Of a DNA stretch of 64,000 bases, positions 60,361 through 64,000 are shown piece after piece. Within the stretch, counting starts at the first letter, position 1. The number at the start of each line of letters is the position of its first letter. A program made the position numbers and the translations under genes. This DNA is from Sporomusa acidovorans (GTDB taxonomy: Bacteria > Bacillota > Negativicutes > Sporomusales > Sporomusaceae). The DNA lies in NCBI RefSeq assembly GCF_900101845.1, contig NZ_FNAM01000024.1, positions 1-64,000 of the forward strand. The letters are read 5' to 3'. A model generated the notes under the pieces. It made no database searches. It was not told the DNA's origin and worked only from the letters and a program-made list of their open reading frames with translations.

Positions 60361-61170
60361 TTATATTCCCCATATTCTCCGGACATCAGCAGGCGTGGCA
60401 AATTCCCTGCCCATCGCGTTGGCAATCGCAGCAATCCGTTCTACCAATGCCACATTGGTAGCCAAGACTCCTTTGGAATAATACATATTATCTTCCACTC
60501 CTACCCTGACGTGTCCGCCTAAGGCCATGGCCATTACGGATAAGTTTACATGCTGTGCCCCGACAATAGATACACTCCATATGGAATCAGGCGGCAGACT
60601 CTCAACCAGAAAGAAAAGGTTTTTGGGAGTAGCCGGCAAGGATCCTTTTACCCCCAGCACTAAATTGAATTGCAGTCTGCCTGTAAGATAGCCCCGCTTC
60701 CGCAAAGCAACCGCATTACTAATCATCGCAGCGTCAAATACTTCGATCTCCGGCTTAATCTTGTTGTCCAGCATGGTCTTTGCCAGGTATTCTATCAGGC
60801 TGGGCTCATTCAAGTTCGCAGAATGGGGAAAATTGGAGGAGCCGGTAGCTAAACTGGCTGAATCAGGTTTTAGTATAAGTGCTTCCGCCCGGGCCTCAGC
60901 AGTTTTTCCCGCTCTGGCACCAGTGGATATTTGCTTAATGATCGGGCATCCCGCCTGATCGATTTTCTGGATAATTTCAGCAAAATACGTAAGCGCCGCA
61001 GTAGGCTTGCCCGCTTCGTCACGGGCGTGAATATGGGCAACAGCCGCGCCTTGTTGGTAGCAGGCTACAATGTCTGCGGCAATCTCATCCGGTGTAACGG
61101 GTACGTGAGGAGTCATACTTTTTTCCGGTACATTGCCGGTAGGAGCTATTGTAATAATTAACTTTTCCAT
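60361..61170 (-). CDS. 3-keto-5-aminohexanoate cleavage (BKACE, DUF849) family enzyme
   Basis: A 269-residue TIM-barrel enzyme with the BKACE features: IITIAPTGNV, metal-binding His pair in VAHIHARD (about 46-48), ISTGARAG, PEIEVFDAAM and VGAQHVNLSVMAMALGGHVRVGVEDN. The family condenses beta-keto acids with acetyl-CoA, as in lysine fermentation. Start ATG 61170 lies nine bases after AAGGAG; the upstream GTG at 61176 is less likely. It follows the class III aminotransferase gene by 16 bases, suggesting a joint pathway for an amino-keto acid. Confidence 0.9.
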   Translation of the reverse strand: MEKLIITIAPTGNVPEKSMTPHVPVTPDEIAADIVACYQQGAAVAHIHARDEAGKPTAALTYFAEIIQKIDQAGCPIIKQISTGARAGKTAEARAEALILKPDSASLATGSSNFPHSANLNEPSLIEYLAKTMLDNKIKPEIEVFDAAMISNAVALRKRGYLTGRLQFNLVLGVKGSLPATPKNLFFLVESLPPDSIWSVSIVGAQHVNLSVMAMALGGHVRVGVEDNMYYSKGVLATNVALVERIAAIANAMGREFATPADVRRIWGI

Positions 61171-61186
61171 GAACACTCGCTCCTTA

Positions 61187-62527
61187 TTAATATTTCATAA
61201 AGGCGATTTTTTTCTCAAATTCGGCAAAACCGGCGACCATTGCCGCCACCAGTTCCTCAGCCTGCTGTATGGTCATGGTAAGCGGCGGAGCTAACAGGAA
61301 CTGGTCACCATTTTCACCGTCGGCATTGCCTGTTCCCGGATACACAATCACCCCGTGCTTTATAAGTGTTTGTGTTAATTTTTCCGCTACCCCCAGTGAA
61401 ACAAGGAAGGGTTCTTTGGTAACTTTGTCTTTGACAAGTTCTACGCCAAGCATCATGCCTTTACCACGCACATCGCCCACATACCAGAAAGGCGATAGCT
61501 TTTCCTTAAGTTCACGCAATAGATAGGCCCCTACCAGGCGGGAATTCGCTACTAAGCCATCGTCCACCAAAGTTTTGACTACCGCTACGGCCACAGCGGC
61601 GGACAATGGATTGCCACCGTACGTGTGCCCATGAACAAAACTACCGGATCCCTGTTTAAAGGTATTATAGATTTCTTCTTGGGCAATCACGCCGCCAAGT
61701 GGCGCATAACCTGCGCTCATCCCTTTGGCAACACAAATCAGGTCAGGAATTACTTCCCAGTCTTCGATACTGAACATTGTGCCGGTACGTCCAAACCCCG
61801 CCATAACCTCATCGTCAATCAATAAAATATCATAATGGTCGCAAATCTGGCGGATAATTTTAAAGTAATCTGCAGGGGGAACAATAGCGCCGCAAGCAGC
61901 ACCGCCAACACTTTCCGCAATAAAAGCGGCCACATTTTCCGCGCCTTCCATTTTGACGACTCGTTCTAAATCTAAGGCACATTCAACAGAACAGTTTTCC
62001 TGCTTCTTTTCGAAAGGACAGCGATAGCAATAAGCAGGCGCAATATGAGGAAAATCCAATAGTAACGGCACATACTTTTTACGGCGTTTGTCACCTGTCA
62101 TTGACAGGGCGCCGATGGTATTGCCGTGAAAACTTTTCCAGCGGGAAATAATCCGGTATTTTCCTGATTTGCCATCACGTTCAAGAAAATATTGACGGGC
62201 CATCTTAAGAGCGGCCTCGGTTGCTTCCGACCCTCCCGAAACCAAATATAACTTATTCAGAGACCCTGGGGCAAGCTTAGCCACTAAATCGGCTAGTTCT
62301 TTTATCGGCGCTGAAGTCCAGCGGGATAAATGGCTGAAAACCACTTTGTTCGCCTGCTGCACCATAGCTTCAATAATCCGCGGATGGGCATGTCCTAAAT
62401 TGGCTACGGCAGCTCCCGCGCAAGCGTCGATATACCGATTGCCATGCGTGTCGTACAAATATATCCCCTCGCCGCGATCTATTTCCAGGTAGCTTCTGTT
62501 AAGGTTCCGGTAAAATACATTATCCAT
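61187..62527 (-). CDS. Class III (aspartate aminotransferase family) PLP aminotransferase
   Basis: A 446-residue PLP enzyme. Visible: VSGGSEATEAALKMARQY (about 98), SFHGNTIGALSMTG, LLIDDEVMAGFGRTG (PLP Asp), the PLP Lys in ICVAKGMSAGYAPLGG (about 270) and HGHTYGGNPLS. A Cys-rich stretch (CYRCPFEKKQENCSVEC, about 165) is characteristic of a subgroup with Cys-bound metal or structure. Start ATG 62527 behind GGAGGAAG. With the BKACE gene it probably handles a beta-amino or omega-amino acid; the exact substrate cannot be read from sequence. Confidence 0.88.
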   Translation of the reverse strand: MDNVFYRNLNRSYLEIDRGEGIYLYDTHGNRYIDACAGAAVANLGHAHPRIIEAMVQQANKVVFSHLSRWTSAPIKELADLVAKLAPGSLNKLYLVSGGSEATEAALKMARQYFLERDGKSGKYRIISRWKSFHGNTIGALSMTGDKRRKKYVPLLLDFPHIAPAYCYRCPFEKKQENCSVECALDLERVVKMEGAENVAAFIAESVGGAACGAIVPPADYFKIIRQICDHYDILLIDDEVMAGFGRTGTMFSIEDWEVIPDLICVAKGMSAGYAPLGGVIAQEEIYNTFKQGSGSFVHGHTYGGNPLSAAVAVAVVKTLVDDGLVANSRLVGAYLLRELKEKLSPFWYVGDVRGKGMMLGVELVKDKVTKEPFLVSLGVAEKLTQTLIKHGVIVYPGTGNADGENGDQFLLAPPLTMTIQQAEELVAAMVAGFAEFEKKIAFMKY

Positions 62528-62680
62528 TGTCTTCCTCCAATCCACTACAAAAGTTCTTATTCTATGAACTTTGCCATAGACTTTTGTTTATTGGCAGTAT
62601 ATCATAGAGCATATATAAATTGAAATTATCATTTTTTATGTGAATCATTAATATAAATAATATATCAAGAAGGAATTTAC

Positions 62681-63565
62681 ATGGAGATTAGACAGCTACT
62701 CATCTTTGTCACTGCTGCGCAAACGCTTAATTTTACCAAAGCCGCTGTACAACTGGGGTATACGCAAGCTAATATCACTAACCAAATTCACCAGTTGGAG
62801 GAAGAACTGCGTGTTAAGTTATTTGAACGCTTGGGCAAGGGTATTCGTTTAACCAATGCCGGCAGACAATTTCAAAACCACGCTGAAGCCATTCTCGAAC
62901 AATGTACAAGAGCAAAAGAAGAGTTGTCACCCAATATAGTAAAAGGGGTTCTAAAAATCGGAGCGGCAGAAACACTGTGTGTGCACCGCCTGCCGAAAAT
63001 ACTATCTGAATATCGCCGGCGGTATCCCCAGGTTGAAATCATGGTGCAAACCGACAGTTGCGCGCAGCTTTGTTATTTACTGCGCGACAACTGTATTGAT
63101 ATCGGTTTGGCACTCACGAATACGATTCAGCAAGCAGACATGGTCGTAAAAACACTTTATGAGGAATCCATGGCTGTTGTCGCAAGTCCGCAGCATCCGC
63201 TTGCGAAGAAACAACTAGTTAAACCGGCCGATTTGTCCGGAGAGTGCTTTATTCTTACGACCGAAGGCTGCGGTTACCGGCCGATTGTGCTCGCCGCATT
63301 AGCGGCCCATCAAGTCAGGCCCGGCTCCATCATGGAGCTTTCCAGCGTGGGTGCCATCAAAGAATGTACCGCCTGTGGCCTGGGCATCACGATATTGCCC
63401 GAAGTTGCCGTCCATGCTGATCTTCTGCAAAACAAACTAACTAAAATTTCCTGGCAGGGTACCCCCTCTGATGTCAAAACACAGCTGCTCTTTCACAAAA
63501 ACAAATGGCTGTCGCCGGCAATTGAAGCCTTTTTAGAATTGTGTACGCTAGTAGATAATCATTAG
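62681..63565 (+). CDS. LysR-family regulator of the aminotransferase/BKACE operon
   Basis: A 294-residue LTTR: HTH at about 1-60 (TLNFTKAAVQLGYTQANITN) and an effector-binding domain (LKIGAAETLCVHRLPKIL onward). Divergent from the aminotransferase gene with a 153-base shared region, the usual arrangement for a local activator. Start ATG 62681 with AAGAAGGA upstream. Confidence 0.9.
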   Translation: MEIRQLLIFVTAAQTLNFTKAAVQLGYTQANITNQIHQLEEELRVKLFERLGKGIRLTNAGRQFQNHAEAILEQCTRAKEELSPNIVKGVLKIGAAETLCVHRLPKILSEYRRRYPQVEIMVQTDSCAQLCYLLRDNCIDIGLALTNTIQQADMVVKTLYEESMAVVASPQHPLAKKQLVKPADLSGECFILTTEGCGYRPIVLAALAAHQVRPGSIMELSSVGAIKECTACGLGITILPEVAVHADLLQNKLTKISWQGTPSDVKTQLLFHKNKWLSPAIEAFLELCTLVDNH

Positions 63566-63581
63566 TAAAAGGCATAATACA

Positions 63582-63617
63582 AAGGAGCAAGACTAAATAA
63601 AGTCCTGCTCCTTTGCG
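63582..63617. terminator. Bidirectional terminator
   Basis: CAAAGGAGCAAGACT pairs with AGTCCTGCTCCTTTG (one mismatch). Ends the LysR gene and the convergent PRC-barrel gene. Confidence 0.75.
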
Positions 63618-63631
63618 CTTACGGTGTAGTT

Positions 63632-63889
63632 CTAATCATGTTTTAAATCATTGAAGTGTCCGGCTTCCACTAAAATAACATCCATACCAATCTTATTTAT
63701 TTTATCCCAGGGAATAACTACATCATCATTACGCCCAAAAAGTCCTAAAAACTTGCCGATACCTGGCACGACAATGGCGGTAAGCCGTCCAGTCTCGACG
63801 TCAATTTCTATATCGGTAATGTTTCCCATCCGTTTGCCGTCAATTACATTTATGACTTCTTTTAGTTTTAAATCACTAGTCTTAAGCAT
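63632..63889 (-). CDS. YlmC/YmxH-type PRC-barrel protein
   Basis: An 85-residue single PRC-barrel domain (KEVINVIDGKRMGNITDIEI..LTAIVVPG) ending FLGLFGRNDDVVIPWDKINK. This is the YlmC/YmxH pattern of spore-forming Firmicutes, where it lies near sporulation genes. It may bind RNA or the membrane surface. Start ATG 63889. Confidence 0.9.
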   Translation of the reverse strand: MLKTSDLKLKEVINVIDGKRMGNITDIEIDVETGRLTAIVVPGIGKFLGLFGRNDDVVIPWDKINKIGMDVILVEAGHFNDLKHD

Positions 63890-64000
63890 TGTCTACCCCC
63901 CTCCCTCTTTTGGCCCCTCTTCCAAAGTATGATGCTTCAAGATTCTACAATAAGTATATGAAGGACAAGGGATAAGGGTGACAACTATTTATTTTTTATT

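Overview
The window looks like a piece of a Firmicutes chromosome. A Negativicutes/Sporomusaceae-type anaerobe is my best guess. This rests on the gatCAB-ligA-pcrA block, a YedE/TusA/DUF3343 selenium-type cluster, a BKACE/aminotransferase pair, a YlmC-type PRC-barrel protein and strong AAGGAGG ribosome binding sites. It is inference from gene content, not from a phylogenetic marker. I found no rRNA, tRNA or CRISPR array.

Positions 1 to about 35,200 form an AT-rich accessory island with many remnants. It opens with a roughly 500 bp repeat carrying a tiny holin-like toxin with a convergent antisense RNA (type I toxin-antitoxin layout). Next comes a minus-strand BREX type 4 operon at 1,172-15,092: a large RNA-polymerase-alpha-CTD/sigma-region-4 protein, BrxP (PAPS-reductase-like plus ferredoxin), BrxC, PglZ, a short BrxL and a tiny Cys-rich protein. 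No DNA methyltransferase is present. After a gene-poor stretch come a Zn-binding hypothetical gene and an Xre / ImmA-IrrE / PIN-nuclease module. Positions 18.9-29 kb are a graveyard: a group II intron fragment, a broken IS630 transposase, a C69 dipeptidase with a C-terminal frameshift, a DASS transporter fragment between two direct repeats, a DUF4241 gene, a secreted protein with a truncated paralogue, a malQ-like tail, a YhcG-type PDDEXK nuclease, and further copies of the toxin-bearing repeat and of GGGGACGG hairpins.

At 29,421-34,855 two overlapping plus-strand genes encode a nitrilase-fold enzyme with a visible Glu-Lys-Cys triad and a Rad50/SMC-like ATPase with a zinc hook and an extra N-terminal domain. 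This pair does not match any defence system I know by name, and it is the best candidate here for an undescribed system. A hairpin covers the ribosome binding site of its first gene.

From 35,265 onward the window is core chromosome with higher GC: rlmD-type methyltransferase, a LonB-like protease, a CPBP protease, gatB-gatA-gatC, ligA (with unusual insertions), pcrA, the selenium/sulfur cluster with a divergent LysR gene, a radical-SAM/DUF4130 DNA-repair pair behind a LexA-like palindrome, a TtcA-like enzyme, a secreted small protein, a divergent polysaccharide deacetylase, a four-gene chemosensory cluster (MCP, STAS, CheY-like, CheX-like), yajQ, a BKACE/class III aminotransferase operon with a divergent LysR regulator, and a PRC-barrel protein. 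Most core transcription units end in clear hairpin terminators, listed individually.
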